Below, one piece after another: positions 53,006-62,249 of a DNA stretch of 64,000 nt. The DNA comes from Leeuwenhoekiella blandensis MED217. GTDB lineage: Bacteria > Bacteroidota > Bacteroidia > Flavobacteriales > Flavobacteriaceae. The stretch covers positions 1,154,567-1,218,566 of the forward strand of contig NZ_CH672395.1 in NCBI RefSeq assembly GCF_000152985.1, read 5' to 3'. The notes beneath the pieces were generated by a model. The model had not been told where the DNA came from. It searched no databases and saw only the letters and a list, made by a program, of their open reading frames with translations. The number at the start of each line of letters is the position of its first letter. Positions within the stretch are counted from its first letter, which is position 1. Made by a program: the position numbers and the translations under genes.

Positions 53006-54652
53006 ATGAAAACGATAATTCAAATAACATCCTATTGCTTACTGCTGTTTTTAGCAGTAGGCTGTCAGGATGATGACAATACCCTTGAGCAAATCTTGGT
53101 ACCTCAAAATCTTGAGGTCACTATGGATGTGACAGACGACGGCTCAGGAAACGTAACCTTTACCGCAACGGCAGATAATGCGGTGACCTACAGGTTTGCT
53201 TTTCCTGACGGAACCACAGCGGTGGCACCTAGTGGCGTGTACACCAAACGCTTTACAAGAACCGGACTCAACACCTACCAAGTGACGGTAATGGCTTACG
53301 GTCAGGGTGGAGTGAACAGTTCAAGGTTGGTAGAAGTTACGGTAGAAAGTGATTTCTCAGACCCTGAAGCGATCGAGTTGTTAACCGGAGGTGGAAGCAA
53401 AACCTGGTACTGGGCCGCAAGTGAACCTAACCATTTGGGTGTTGGTCCTAATAACGATGACCCTACGCAAAACTATTTTTGGGCGTATTTCTCATTCACC
53501 GAGCCATTTGCGTTAGCAGATATTCCTGCTGCGACCTGTGCCTATGATGACGAGTTTATCTTCAGTACCACGACCGGTGAAGATTTGACCTATGAGTATG
53601 ATAATAATGGGGCGAGTTTCTTTAACAGAACCTACGCAAGCGTGGTTAATGGGGAATCACCAGATGATAGCTGCTATGAGTTTGACACGACTGGCGAGCG
53701 CGCGGTGAGTTTAGCACCATCAGAGTCTGTAGTTGCCGCAGAGCGTAAGCGCGGTACCACGATGACCATAAGCAATGAAGGTTTTATCGGTTATTATATT
53801 GGTACTAATGAATATGAAATTCTATCCCTAACCGAAAACCGCATGCTGCTTAGAGCAGTACAAGGTAACGATCAAGGTTTAGCGTGGTATATTATTTTAA
53901 CTGCTGAAAAACCGGTACAGGGTAGCGGACCGCAAGCGGAAGAAGATGACTTTCCTAATTTGGTTTGGTCAGACGAATTTGACACCGACGGTGCTCCCGA
54001 TCCTGCAAACTGGACCTACGATTTAGGTAACGGTCAGGTAGGCTGGGGAAATAATGAATTGCAATATTATACAGACCGAAGCGAAAATGTAGTGGTTGAA
54101 GATGGAATGTTAAAGATTACCGCGCAACGCGAAAATTATATGGGATTCGACTTCACTTCGGCACGTTTAAAGTCTGAAGGTTTACAGGAATTTACCTTTG
54201 GTCGTTATGAGATCAGAGCTAAACTACCCGAAGGTGTAGGAACTTGGCCCGCGATCTGGATGTTGGGAGCAGATTATCAAACTAATGCGTGGCCGGGAGC
54301 CGGAGAGATCGATATTATGGAGCACGTGGGACGTAATCAAAATGAGATTTTATCTACGTTGCATTTCCCCGAGAATTCTGGAGCTAATGGTATTTCTGAG
54401 ATGACTACCGTTGAAACGGCAAGCAGTGAATTCCACGTGTATGCGGCAGAATGGACCGAGACGCAAATTCGTTTTTACGTAGATGATGAGTTGTATCACA
54501 TTTTTGAAAACGACGATACCAAGCCTTTTGACAAGGACTTCTTTATGATCTTGAACGTAGCTATGGGTGGAAACCTTGGTGGAGACGTAGATCCTGCTTT
54601 TTCTGAGAGCGCTATGGAAGTAGATTACGTACGCGTGTACCAGCGCGATTAA
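53006..54652 (+). CDS. GH16 lipoprotein endo-glucanase with PKD and extra central domain
   Basis: A 548-residue lipoprotein (lipobox LAVGC, Cys at ~20). A PKD-like domain spans about 30-115, an unassigned domain about 120-305 (TGGGSKTWYWAASEPNHLG and ILSLTENRMLLRAVQGNDQGLAWYIILT), and a family 16 beta-jellyroll from 315 to the end, with the acid/nucleophile motif GEIDIMEHVG, E434, D436 and E439. This makes it a beta-1,3- or mixed-linkage glucan endohydrolase, anchored at the cell surface so that it cuts polymer for SusCD uptake. The neighbours argue for a laminarin-like substrate. Spacing to the gene on each side is about 16-20 bases. Confidence 0.93.
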   Translation: MKTIIQITSYCLLLFLAVGCQDDDNTLEQILVPQNLEVTMDVTDDGSGNVTFTATADNAVTYRFAFPDGTTAVAPSGVYTKRFTRTGLNTYQVTVMAYGQGGVNSSRLVEVTVESDFSDPEAIELLTGGGSKTWYWAASEPNHLGVGPNNDDPTQNYFWAYFSFTEPFALADIPAATCAYDDEFIFSTTTGEDLTYEYDNNGASFFNRTYASVVNGESPDDSCYEFDTTGERAVSLAPSESVVAAERKRGTTMTISNEGFIGYYIGTNEYEILSLTENRMLLRAVQGNDQGLAWYIILTAEKPVQGSGPQAEEDDFPNLVWSDEFDTDGAPDPANWTYDLGNGQVGWGNNELQYYTDRSENVVVEDGMLKITAQRENYMGFDFTSARLKSEGLQEFTFGRYEIRAKLPEGVGTWPAIWMLGADYQTNAWPGAGEIDIMEHVGRNQNEILSTLHFPENSGANGISEMTTVETASSEFHVYAAEWTETQIRFYVDDELYHIFENDDTKPFDKDFFMILNVAMGGNLGGDVDPAFSESAMEVDYVRVYQRD

Positions 54653-54668
54653 TTTGAAACAAAAAACG

Positions 54669-56947
54669 ATGAAACAGTTCAAAATTGTATTGATAACAGT
54701 TTTTGCACCGTTATTTGCGTCACAAGCCCAAACCAATGGAATCAACGATTTGGATCCTGTGGTAGAGCACAAAATTGATTCGATTTTAGAATTGATGACG
54801 GTAAAGGAAAAGGTTGGGGCAAATGGTGCAATACAACGGAAGCTTTGATGTAACCGGTGCGCCTTCAGATATCGATTCAAAAACGAAACTTGAAAACTCA
54901 AGAATGGCGAAGTAGGTCTATGTTGAATGTACTCACTGCCGAAGCTACTCGTGAAGCGCAGCAGGTCGTGATGGAAAATTCAAGACTGAAGATTCCGTTG
55001 CTTTTTGGCTATGACGTGATTCACGGCTATAAAACCATGTTTCCGGTGCCTTTAGGAGAAAGCGCAAGCTGGGATCTGGAAGCGATGGAATTAAGTGCGA
55101 GTATCGCGGCTAAAGAAACAGCCGCCGCAGGAGTACACTGGACCTTCGCACCGATGATCGATGTGTCTCGTGATGCACGCTGGGGTCGTATTATGGAAGG
55201 TGCCGGTGAAGATCCTTATCTCAATGCGGTGATCGGTGTGGCACGCATTAAAGGTTTTCAGGGCAGCGATTTGACAGATATTAATACCATCGCGGCTTGT
55301 GCAAAACACTTTGCTGGTTATGGCTTTGCCGAAGCCGGTAGAGATTATAACACCGTGAACGTTGGAACTTCTGAGTTGCAAAACGCCATTTTAATGCCAT
55401 TTAAAGCTGCTGCCGAAGCCGGTGTAGCGACCTTTATGAATTCGTTCAACGAGATCGACGGCGTGCCTGCAACGGCATCGACCTACTTACAGCGTGATAT
55501 TTTAAAAGGCGCTTGGGACTATAAAGGTTTTATGGTTTCAGACTGGGGTTCTATAGCTGAGTTGATTCCGCATGGCTATGCTGAAGATAAAATGCAGGCG
55601 GGCGAATTGGCCGTAATCGCCGGTAGCGATATGGATATGGAAGGCCGTGTGTATGAAGAAGCGCTGGAGCCTTTAGTGAATGATAATACAATTGATGAAG
55701 CCCTTTTAGATGATGCGGTACGACGCATTTTAAGAGTGAAATTTCAGTTGGGGCTTTTTGAAGATCCTTATAAATACAGCGACACACAACGCGAACAAGA
55801 AGTATTGCTCGCAAAAGCGCACCTTGAAGCGGCCCGTGATATCGCACGCAAATCAATCGTATTGCTTAAGAATGAAAATTCGGTTTTACCATTAAGTAAA
55901 GCACTAGAAAGCATTGCTGTGATCGGTCCGTTGGCAGATGATAAAGATTCCCCATTAGGGAACTGGCGCGCACAAGCCGATAAGAATTCGGCGGTTTCCG
56001 TTTTAGAGGGAATAAAAAATATGGTGGGCGATGCGGTTCAAATCAATTATGCTAAAGGTGCTGATTTAGGAATGGGAGAACGCAGTTTCCTGATGCCATT
56101 AGAAATCAATGAAACCGATACTTCCGGCTTTGCTCAAGCGATTGAAGCCGCCAAGAAGTCTGAAGTGGTTGTTATGGTTTTAGGTGAAGATGCTTTTCAA
56201 AGCGGGGAAGGCCGCAGTCAAACCGGGATTCAATTGCGAGGTGTTCAGCAGGAATTACTCGATGAGGTGGTCAAAGTAAATACTAACGTGGTTTTGGTAT
56301 TGATGAATGGCCGTCCCTTAGACATTAGTAAACCAAACGAACAAGTTCCGGCGATCGTAGAAACTTGGTTTTTAGGTTCGCAAGCGGGTAATGCGATTGC
56401 AGATGTACTTTTTGGAGCCTATAATCCGTCAGGGAAATTACCGGTTTCTTTTCCACGAAATGTAGGTCAAGAACCTTTATACTATAATCAAAAAAATACA
56501 GGAAGACCTGCGAGCGATATGGTGACCTATTCAGGCTATCAAGACAGTTCGCGTGAAGCCCTATTTCCTTTCGGTTTCGGGTTGAGCTATACGACTTTTG
56601 AATATGGAGCGATCAGCTTAAGCGCAAGCGAATTTTCAGGGGATGAAAATTTAGAGGTAGCCATTGAATTGACCAACACAGGAACTGTTGCCGGTAAAGA
56701 AACAGTACAGCTGTATCTTAGAGATTTGGTTGCTAGCCGTACACGCCCGGTCAAAGAATTACGAGACTTTAAGCAGGTAAGCTTAAAGCCCGGAGAAACC
56801 AAAAAAGTGACTTTTGAAATTTCAGCAAAAACTTTAGAGTTCTATACTGCTAATAATACCTGGGAAGCGGAGTCGGGAAGCTTCAAAGTGATGTTGGGAA
56901 GCAATTCAAGAGATCTAAAAGAAGCAAGCTTTCAATATAAAAAGTAA
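54669..56947 (+). pseudogene. bglX: GH3 beta-glucosidase (BglX-like), 5' end broken by three single-base indels
   Basis: A 750-residue-class periplasmic beta-glucosidase that removes glucose from the non-reducing end. Frame one begins at ATG 54669 (MKQFKIVLITVFAPLFASQAQT, signal peptide) and reaches VKEKVG at 54815; the sense continues QMVQYNGSFDVTGAPSDIDSKTKLEN in a second frame and KNGEVG in a third, then SMLNVLTAEATREAQQVV in the long frame from 54857. The causes are an extra G in the GGGG at 54816-54819, a missing C near 54897 and a missing T near 54917. Beyond these the gene is intact, with KHFAGYGF and catalytic Asp at 55541 (SDWGS). Either decay or sequencing error. The stop overlaps the next start by one base. 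Confidence 0.88.
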
Positions 56948-57711
56948 TGAAAAGAGTTCTAATAGTTATAGCACTAATCAGTTTCGGAGTTCACGCACAA
57001 GAACGCAAATTGGTATGGTCTGATGAGTTTAACGGCGATGTCCTGGACCTCACCTCGTGGAATTTTGAACTCGGTGACGGTTGCCCTGATCTTTGTGGTT
57101 GGGGAAATAATGAGCGGCAGGTGTATACCAAAGAGAATCATCGTCTGGAAGATGGCAAGTTGATCATTACTGCAAAAAAGGAAGGAGATCGTTACACTTC
57201 AACCCGCATTACCACACAAGGCAAACACGAGTTTCAGTATGGAAGAATGGAAGCCCGCGCAAAAGTGGCGTTAGGACAGGGAATCTGGCCTGCATTCTGG
57301 ATGCTGGGAAGCGATATTAAAGAAGTTGGTTGGCCGGCTTGCGGCGAGATCGATATTCTGGAATACGTGGGCAGAGAAGAAGATATGGTGTATACCACTT
57401 TACACGTACCTGCGGGGCACGGCGATACTGCCTTCAGTAAAAAAACGAAGTTTGAAGCTATTGAAGAAGGATACCACGTATATGCAGCAGAATGGTCTCC
57501 TGAGCAAATTGAGTTTTTCGTAGATGATCAATCGGTTTTTGTGTTCAGTCCCGAAGATAAAACCAAAGCGGTTTGGCCTTTTGACCAACCGTTCTACTTC
57601 ATTATAAATCTGGCTATCGGAGGGAACTTCGGCGGTCCCGAAGTTGATGATAGCATCTTTCCGCAAGAGTATGCCATAGATTATGTGCGGGTCTATGAGC
57701 TTGAAGAGTAG
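56947..57711 (+). CDS. GH16 beta-glucan endohydrolase, small exported form
   Basis: A 254-residue family 16 enzyme with a cleavable signal peptide (MKRVLIVIALISFGVHA) and no lipobox. It has the opening KLVWSDEFNGDVLDLTSWNFELGDG, the catalytic block GEIDILEYVG with E134, D136 and E139, and the usual C-terminal FFVDDQSVFVF and PFYFIINLAIGGNFGG. It is single-domain, unlike the surface-anchored GH16 three genes upstream; it may act in the periplasm on imported oligomers. It is the last gene of the PUL operon, overlapping the GH3 stop by one base, and is followed after 33 bases by a strong terminator. Confidence 0.95.
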   Translation: MKRVLIVIALISFGVHAQERKLVWSDEFNGDVLDLTSWNFELGDGCPDLCGWGNNERQVYTKENHRLEDGKLIITAKKEGDRYTSTRITTQGKHEFQYGRMEARAKVALGQGIWPAFWMLGSDIKEVGWPACGEIDILEYVGREEDMVYTTLHVPAGHGDTAFSKKTKFEAIEEGYHVYAAEWSPEQIEFFVDDQSVFVFSPEDKTKAVWPFDQPFYFIINLAIGGNFGGPEVDDSIFPQEYAIDYVRVYELEE

Positions 57712-57744
57712 TTTAATTTTTAGATATAGTGTTGTTTAGTTTGG

Positions 57745-57773
57745 GGTCTTGTGCATGCACAAGACCTTTTTTT
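57745..57773 (+). terminator. Terminator at the end of the PUL operon
   Basis: GGTCTTGTGCATGCACAAGACC is a perfect 22-bp palindrome followed by seven T. Confidence 0.88.
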
Positions 57774-57805
57774 GTACGACTACCTAAGATGATTGAAATA
57801 CCGAG

Positions 57806-57813
57806 TATATTTG
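57806..57813 (+). promoter_or_regulatory. Candidate -7 box of the FAD dehydrogenase gene
   Basis: TATATTTG is a perfect TAnnTTTG match, ending seven bases before the ATG at 57820, so the transcript would be almost leaderless. Confidence 0.45.
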
Positions 57814-57819
57814 CAGCTT

Positions 57820-59379
57820 ATGAGTACACTTACTGCGATCACCATACGGCCCGAATTGTTGGAGAATCAGGATTATATTCTTCAACAAGCCTTGGCTAAA
57901 GCCAAAATCAAACCGGCAGCGGTTAAGGATTGGCGCATACGCAAGCGCTCTATAGACGCACGGAATAAACCCGTAAAATTGCAATTGCAGATTGAAATTT
58001 GGCAGCAGGATGAACAGCGCAAACCTTTAAATCGTTTTGAGCCCAAAGAAGTAAGTACTGCACCAAAGATTGCGATTATTGGCGCCGGTCCTGCCGGATT
58101 GTATGCAGCTTTACGCGCCATTGAAGCCGGCTTAAAACCCATCGTTTTTGAACGCGGTAAAGATGTGCGCGAACGCCGAAGAGATCTGGCAAAGATCAAT
58201 AAGGAGCAGCTTGTAAATCCGGAGTCGAATTATTGTTTTGGTGAAGGAGGTGCAGGAACCTATTCTGACGGAAAATTATATACCCGTTCAAAAAAGCGTG
58301 GTAATGTGCTTAAAGGATTAGAATGGCTGGTGCATTTTGGAGCGGACGAAGATATTTTGGTAGATGCACACCCGCACATTGGGACTAATAAATTGCCAAA
58401 AGTGATTTCCGCCATGCGGGAAGCGATCATCGCTGCCGGTGGAGAAGTGCATTTTAATGCAAAACTCACAGATTTGCGTATTGAAAATAAGGTCTTAAAA
58501 GGCATCGAGATCAATAAACAACAGCGATATGCTTTTGATGAGGTGGTCTTGGCTACCGGGCACTCGGCACGGGATATTTTCTATTTATTGCATGAGAAAG
58601 GAGTGAAGATCGAAGCCAAACCTTTTGCACTTGGTGTACGCGCAGAACATCAGCAGGAAGTGATCAATTACATTCAATATCACGGGGAAACTGACAACCC
58701 ATATTTGCGGCCAGCGGCTTACAGCCTGGTGGAGCAGGTAGACGGGATGGGCGTGTATTCGTTCTGTATGTGCCCGGGTGGGATCATCGCTCCTTGTGCT
58801 ACCCAACAGGAAGAAGTGGTCACAAACGGCTGGAGTCCTAGTAAACGCAATAATCCGTACGCCAATTCGGGAATTGTGGTTAGCGTTGAGCCTAAAGATT
58901 TACCCAATTATACTCCAGACGATCCTTTTGTCAGCTTGAATTTTCAGAAGGAAGTAGAACGTGCCTGCTGGATTGCGGGCGGAAAAACACAGCAAGTGCC
59001 GGCACAGCGTATGACCGATTTTGTAAACGGAAGAATAAGCAATGATTTTCCAAAGACTTCCTATCAACCGGGAATCGTGAGTGCCGATTTGAATAAAGTG
59101 CTTCCAAAATTGATAGCAAACCGACTCAGGAAAGCTTTTGTACTTTTTAATAAGAAAATGCCGGGATATCTTTCAAAAGATGCGGTATTGCACGCGCCCG
59201 AAAGTCGCACTTCGTCTCCGGTATCTATTCCTAGAAATGCTGAAACTTTAGAACATATAGAAGTTCGAGGATTGTACCCGTGTGGAGAAGGAGCAGGATA
59301 TGCCGGCGGAATTATGTCTGCAGCAATCGACGGCATCAACTGCGTAGATGCGATAGCTAAAAAATACCAAGTGGTATAA
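57820..59379 (+). CDS. FAD-dependent dehydrogenase (COG2509-like)
   Basis: A 519-residue protein. The dinucleotide motif IIGAGPAGLYAALRAIEAG near residue 85 binds FAD, followed by ERGKDVRERRRDLAKINKEQLVNPESNYCFGEGGAGTYSDGKLYTR, LATGHSARDIFYLLHEKG and GEGAGYAGGIMSAAIDG at the C-terminus. The ~75 residues before it form a small alpha-beta domain. This matches the COG2509 group of uncharacterised FAD-dependent dehydrogenases. ATG at 57820 fits the promoter box; an in-frame TTG at 57793 would lie upstream of it. The reaction is unknown. It is transcribed alone, with a hairpin after the stop. Confidence 0.85.
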   Translation: MSTLTAITIRPELLENQDYILQQALAKAKIKPAAVKDWRIRKRSIDARNKPVKLQLQIEIWQQDEQRKPLNRFEPKEVSTAPKIAIIGAGPAGLYAALRAIEAGLKPIVFERGKDVRERRRDLAKINKEQLVNPESNYCFGEGGAGTYSDGKLYTRSKKRGNVLKGLEWLVHFGADEDILVDAHPHIGTNKLPKVISAMREAIIAAGGEVHFNAKLTDLRIENKVLKGIEINKQQRYAFDEVVLATGHSARDIFYLLHEKGVKIEAKPFALGVRAEHQQEVINYIQYHGETDNPYLRPAAYSLVEQVDGMGVYSFCMCPGGIIAPCATQQEEVVTNGWSPSKRNNPYANSGIVVSVEPKDLPNYTPDDPFVSLNFQKEVERACWIAGGKTQQVPAQRMTDFVNGRISNDFPKTSYQPGIVSADLNKVLPKLIANRLRKAFVLFNKKMPGYLSKDAVLHAPESRTSSPVSIPRNAETLEHIEVRGLYPCGEGAGYAGGIMSAAIDGINCVDAIAKKYQVV

Positions 59380-59383
59380 AATG

Positions 59384-59419
59384 ACAAAGCCCTGCATGAT
59401 GCAGAGCTTTGTGTGTTTT
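59384..59419. terminator. Imperfect terminator hairpin
   Basis: ACAAAGC-C-CTGCAT pairs with ATGCAG-A-GCTTTGT with a single internal mismatch, followed by TTTT. It separates the FAD dehydrogenase from the convergent lipoprotein gene. Confidence 0.6.
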
Positions 59420-59441
59420 AAAAGCTGAAAAACAGACTTGA

Positions 59442-59657
59442 TTATTCAGCTTCTGGAGTAGTAACAGCAGCGCTGTCAACTACAACTTCAGCAGGAGCTT
59501 CAACAGGAGCCTCTTCTAATACAGGAGCTTCAGGAGTTACTTCCTCCATAGAAGTTTCTTGCATAGCCTCATCTGTAGTTGCTTCTGCAGACTCTCTGCA
59601 AGAAGAAACAGTGATGAATAAACTCAGTGCGAAACCAGCTAAAATATTGCGTTTCAT
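59442..59657 (-). CDS. Small acidic lipoprotein (71 residues)
   Basis: A very short protein with a type II signal peptide (lipobox TVSSC, Cys at residue 20). The mature part of about 50 residues is almost purely Glu, Ala, Pro, Val and Thr, with irregular repeats (EAPVLEEAPVEAPAEVV) and no cysteines or aromatics. It looks like an extended, disordered, negatively charged tail of a surface or periplasmic lipoprotein. I do not recognise a family. It is real rather than a shadow because a good signal peptide and lipobox are encoded, and a hairpin lies just after its end. Confidence 0.7.
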   Translation of the reverse strand: MKRNILAGFALSLFITVSSCRESAEATTDEAMQETSMEEVTPEAPVLEEAPVEAPAEVVVDSAAVTTPEAE

Positions 59658-59800
59658 AGAATGTGATTTATTGCGTTAAAAATGCGAGCGAATGTACTTT
59701 AAATTCCAATTCGCGCAACAAAAGCAATACTATTTTTTTAAACTTTTAAAAATCTGAAAATCAACGTTCTGATTGTTGTTTATCTGTGAAATAATACACT

Positions 59801-60217
59801 TTAGGCATAAACTTTAGCCAAAGACGAGATTTTGGACGCCAGATATTCATCACGCTGAGAAAATTCGACCCATTCCGGATGGATTTTTCTGAACTCGATC
59901 AGGGTGTAATTGCGTACGATCTGCTCTAAGAGGATACGGCGCGACTTTCTGAGCGTGGCCAGATTGATTTCCAAACATTGCGAACTGTTAGAAAAACTGA
60001 TTTGCGTGCGTACAAGAGGATTCCAATAGGTTTTGATAAGTAATACCTCTTCCTGAGAATTGTGAATGTGGGAGAAAAGTTCTTGGATTTGTTGAGCTTC
60101 TTCTTCGGTTAGGTTCTGAAGCAGTTGGTTTTGAAAAAACGAACTTTTAAGTACTTGTGTGGTCCTTCTAACGGCGCTATCCACTAGAGGGTTTTTTCCT
60201 TGATAGATTAAATTCAT
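59801..60217 (-). CDS. Conserved hypothetical protein (138 residues)
   Basis: A soluble, mainly helical protein without signal or membrane segment. Notable stretches are LTEEEAQQIQELFSHIHNSQEEVLLIKTYWNPLVRTQ, then SRRILLEQIVRNYTLIEFRKIHPEWVEF. No catalytic motif or recognised domain. It lies alone on the minus strand with 143 bases to the small lipoprotein gene and 269 to the GH28 gene. Function unknown; the coding call rests on uninterrupted frame and Flavobacteriia-like composition. Confidence 0.5.
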   Translation of the reverse strand: MNLIYQGKNPLVDSAVRRTTQVLKSSFFQNQLLQNLTEEEAQQIQELFSHIHNSQEEVLLIKTYWNPLVRTQISFSNSSQCLEINLATLRKSRRILLEQIVRNYTLIEFRKIHPEWVEFSQRDEYLASKISSLAKVYA

Positions 60218-60486
60218 AATGGGCAGGTTTGAATTTAGATTTAAAAAATAATTCTTTCATTAGGGTGGAGCTATGGTTGGATTGTTCTAAAAGTACTAAA
60301 AACTATAGGTTAATTAACTGTTAATCAATGTTTTTAGTGTATTTTCAACATTTCCTCTTTTAAATCTTTATAATTGATTTATACTCTTAAAGAATTGTAA
60401 ATCTTTCAATAACAAGCGCGCAGGAAAGGACAGGATGAACAGTCTGGATCAAAACCATAACTTACTTTTCTAATCCAAATGTATAG

Positions 60487-61872
60487 ATGAAAAGAATAAG
60501 ATTGCTGCTAATGTTCTTGCTTACGCTCCATATAGTAGCGTGTAAACAAAAAAAATCTAGGGAGCAAGCGTTCGCATTAACACGAGACACACTTCAGGTA
60601 GAAGCTCCTTTTGGTGCCTACACAATTCAATCTCCAAACTTCGAGAATGCTCCTCGTTTGCTGATTACCGATTTTGGAGCAGACCCTAACAATAAAAAGA
60701 AAAATACCGAAGCTATTGCGGCTGCTATTGATAGCGCACATGCAATTGCTGGAGGTACAGTAGTAATTCCTAAAGGAGAGTGGCTCACGGGTAAAATCCA
60801 TTTTAAAAGCAATGTAAACCTGCATTTAGAAGAAGGAGCGACGTTGCTGTTTTCAGAAGATCCTCAGGATTACCTTCCGGCAGTTTTGAGCACTTGGGAA
60901 GGGATGGAATGTTATAATTATTCACCGCTTATCTACGCCTATGAATGTGAAAATATAGCGATAACCGGAAAGGGTAAATTGAAAGCCAAAATGGATACTT
61001 GGGAGGTTTGGTTCGCCAGACCCTCAGGACATATGCAAAATCTGAAACGGCTTTATGAGATGGCTTCAAAAGACATTCCGGTAGAAGAGCGACAGATGGT
61101 AAACGATTCTGCAAACTTTAGACCTCAGTTTATTCAGTTCAATCGATCTAAACATATTTTGCTTGAGGGGATCGCTATTGAAAATAGTCCGTTTTGGGTA
61201 ATCCATCCGTATTTATCTTCTGATGTTATTATTAGAGAGGTAAATGTGTTTGCGCACGGTCATAATAATGATGGCGTAGACCCCGAAATGAGTCAGAATG
61301 TGTTGATCGAGAATTGTGTTTTTGATCAGGGAGATGATGCTATTGCAGTAAAAGCAGGACGTAATCAAGATGCCTGGCGTTTAAATACACCAGTTAAAAA
61401 TATCGTAATCCGGGATTGCTCCGTAAAGAACGGACATCAGCTGTTGGCGATCGGGAGCGAACTTTCTGGCGGAGTAGAAAATGTGTATATGGGCAATTGT
61501 GAGGTAGCGCCTAATGCAAAGCTCAACCATTTACTATTTATAAAGACCAATGAACGCCGCGGGGGCTATGTAAAGAATATTTATATGGAAGATATCAAAG
61601 CGGGAAGAATTGATAAGGGCATCTTAGGGATTGAGACCGATGTGCTCTATCAATGGCGGGATTTGGTACCCACGTATGAGCGCAGGTTAACGCAGATAGA
61701 ACAGGTGAATATGACCAACATCAAAGCGGCGAATGTCGATTTTGTTTCCCGTATTTTAGGAGAAGAAGAGGCACCGGTTCAAAACATAAGCTTGCGTAAG
61801 GTCACTGCCGACACGATTAGAACGGAATCAGAAATACATCAGCATGTAAATGGATTTACAAATACACAGTAA
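60487..61872 (+). CDS. GH28-family polygalacturonase-like lipoprotein
   Basis: A 461-residue right-handed beta-helix enzyme. The lipobox LHIVAC places the Cys at 19. The GH28 catalytic set is visible: N260-N261-D262 (HNNDGVDPEM), D283-D284 (FDQGDDAIAVK), the GH block NGHQLLAIGSELSGG and the later IKTNERRGGYVKNIY in place of RIK. These enzymes cut alpha-1,4 bonds in pectin-like galacturonans or rhamnogalacturonans, often exo-acting when the GSE-SGG form is present. It is a stand-alone gene about 2.8 kb after the glucan PUL, not linked to a SusCD pair. A strong terminator follows. Confidence 0.92.
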   Translation: MKRIRLLLMFLLTLHIVACKQKKSREQAFALTRDTLQVEAPFGAYTIQSPNFENAPRLLITDFGADPNNKKKNTEAIAAAIDSAHAIAGGTVVIPKGEWLTGKIHFKSNVNLHLEEGATLLFSEDPQDYLPAVLSTWEGMECYNYSPLIYAYECENIAITGKGKLKAKMDTWEVWFARPSGHMQNLKRLYEMASKDIPVEERQMVNDSANFRPQFIQFNRSKHILLEGIAIENSPFWVIHPYLSSDVIIREVNVFAHGHNNDGVDPEMSQNVLIENCVFDQGDDAIAVKAGRNQDAWRLNTPVKNIVIRDCSVKNGHQLLAIGSELSGGVENVYMGNCEVAPNAKLNHLLFIKTNERRGGYVKNIYMEDIKAGRIDKGILGIETDVLYQWRDLVPTYERRLTQIEQVNMTNIKAANVDFVSRILGEEEAPVQNISLRKVTADTIRTESEIHQHVNGFTNTQ

Positions 61873-61900
61873 AAGAAAGGTCCTAAAGTAGTCCAACTTC

Positions 61901-61934
61901 AAAAAGCTCCTGTAACCTGCAGGAGCTTTTTTTG
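61901..61934 (+). terminator. Terminator after the GH28 gene
   Basis: AAAAGCTCCTG pairs with CAGGAGCTTTT around a 7-nt loop, with a run of T following. Confidence 0.85.
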
Positions 61935-62249
61935 TGTTTTTAAGAGGTTAGCGAATTAATAAAATTGAAGATGGAATATTTTCAAACTGATAATAAAAAG
62001 GATTCAAATTATCGATTTAGCAGTAGGCTTGAAAAATTGATAATACCGCTTATAGATTCTGTTAAAATTTTAAGTTTTTAAGCTTTTTTTAAGATATTGA
62101 GAAAATTATATCGATTAGTTTAGGGCTCGTCTCTCACTGGATTTACAGAAGATTTACTGATTTTGAATCTTGCTTTTTTAGCAGAATTTTAAAGGTTTAG
62201 GCTTTAGTGGTGGGATATAGTTCATTAATCAAAAACTCAAACCGTTTTT
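61935..62249. other. 315-base A/T-rich intergenic stretch with no feature recognised
   Basis: Between the GH28 terminator and the tldD-like gene the sequence is A/T-rich, with runs such as AAAATTTTAAGTTTTTAAGC near 62065-62086, but no ORF, tRNA or clear promoter was found. Confidence 0.5.

Noticed and set aside
54350-54901. Minus-strand frame of 183 codons across the GH16/GH3 junction
   Set aside because: It is antisense to two identified enzymes and has no recognisable motif.
46326-57711. Type IX secretion sorting domains on the PUL enzymes
   Set aside because: No C-terminal domain of the Por-type was visible; the GH16 and binder are lipoproteins and the others end in catalytic folds.
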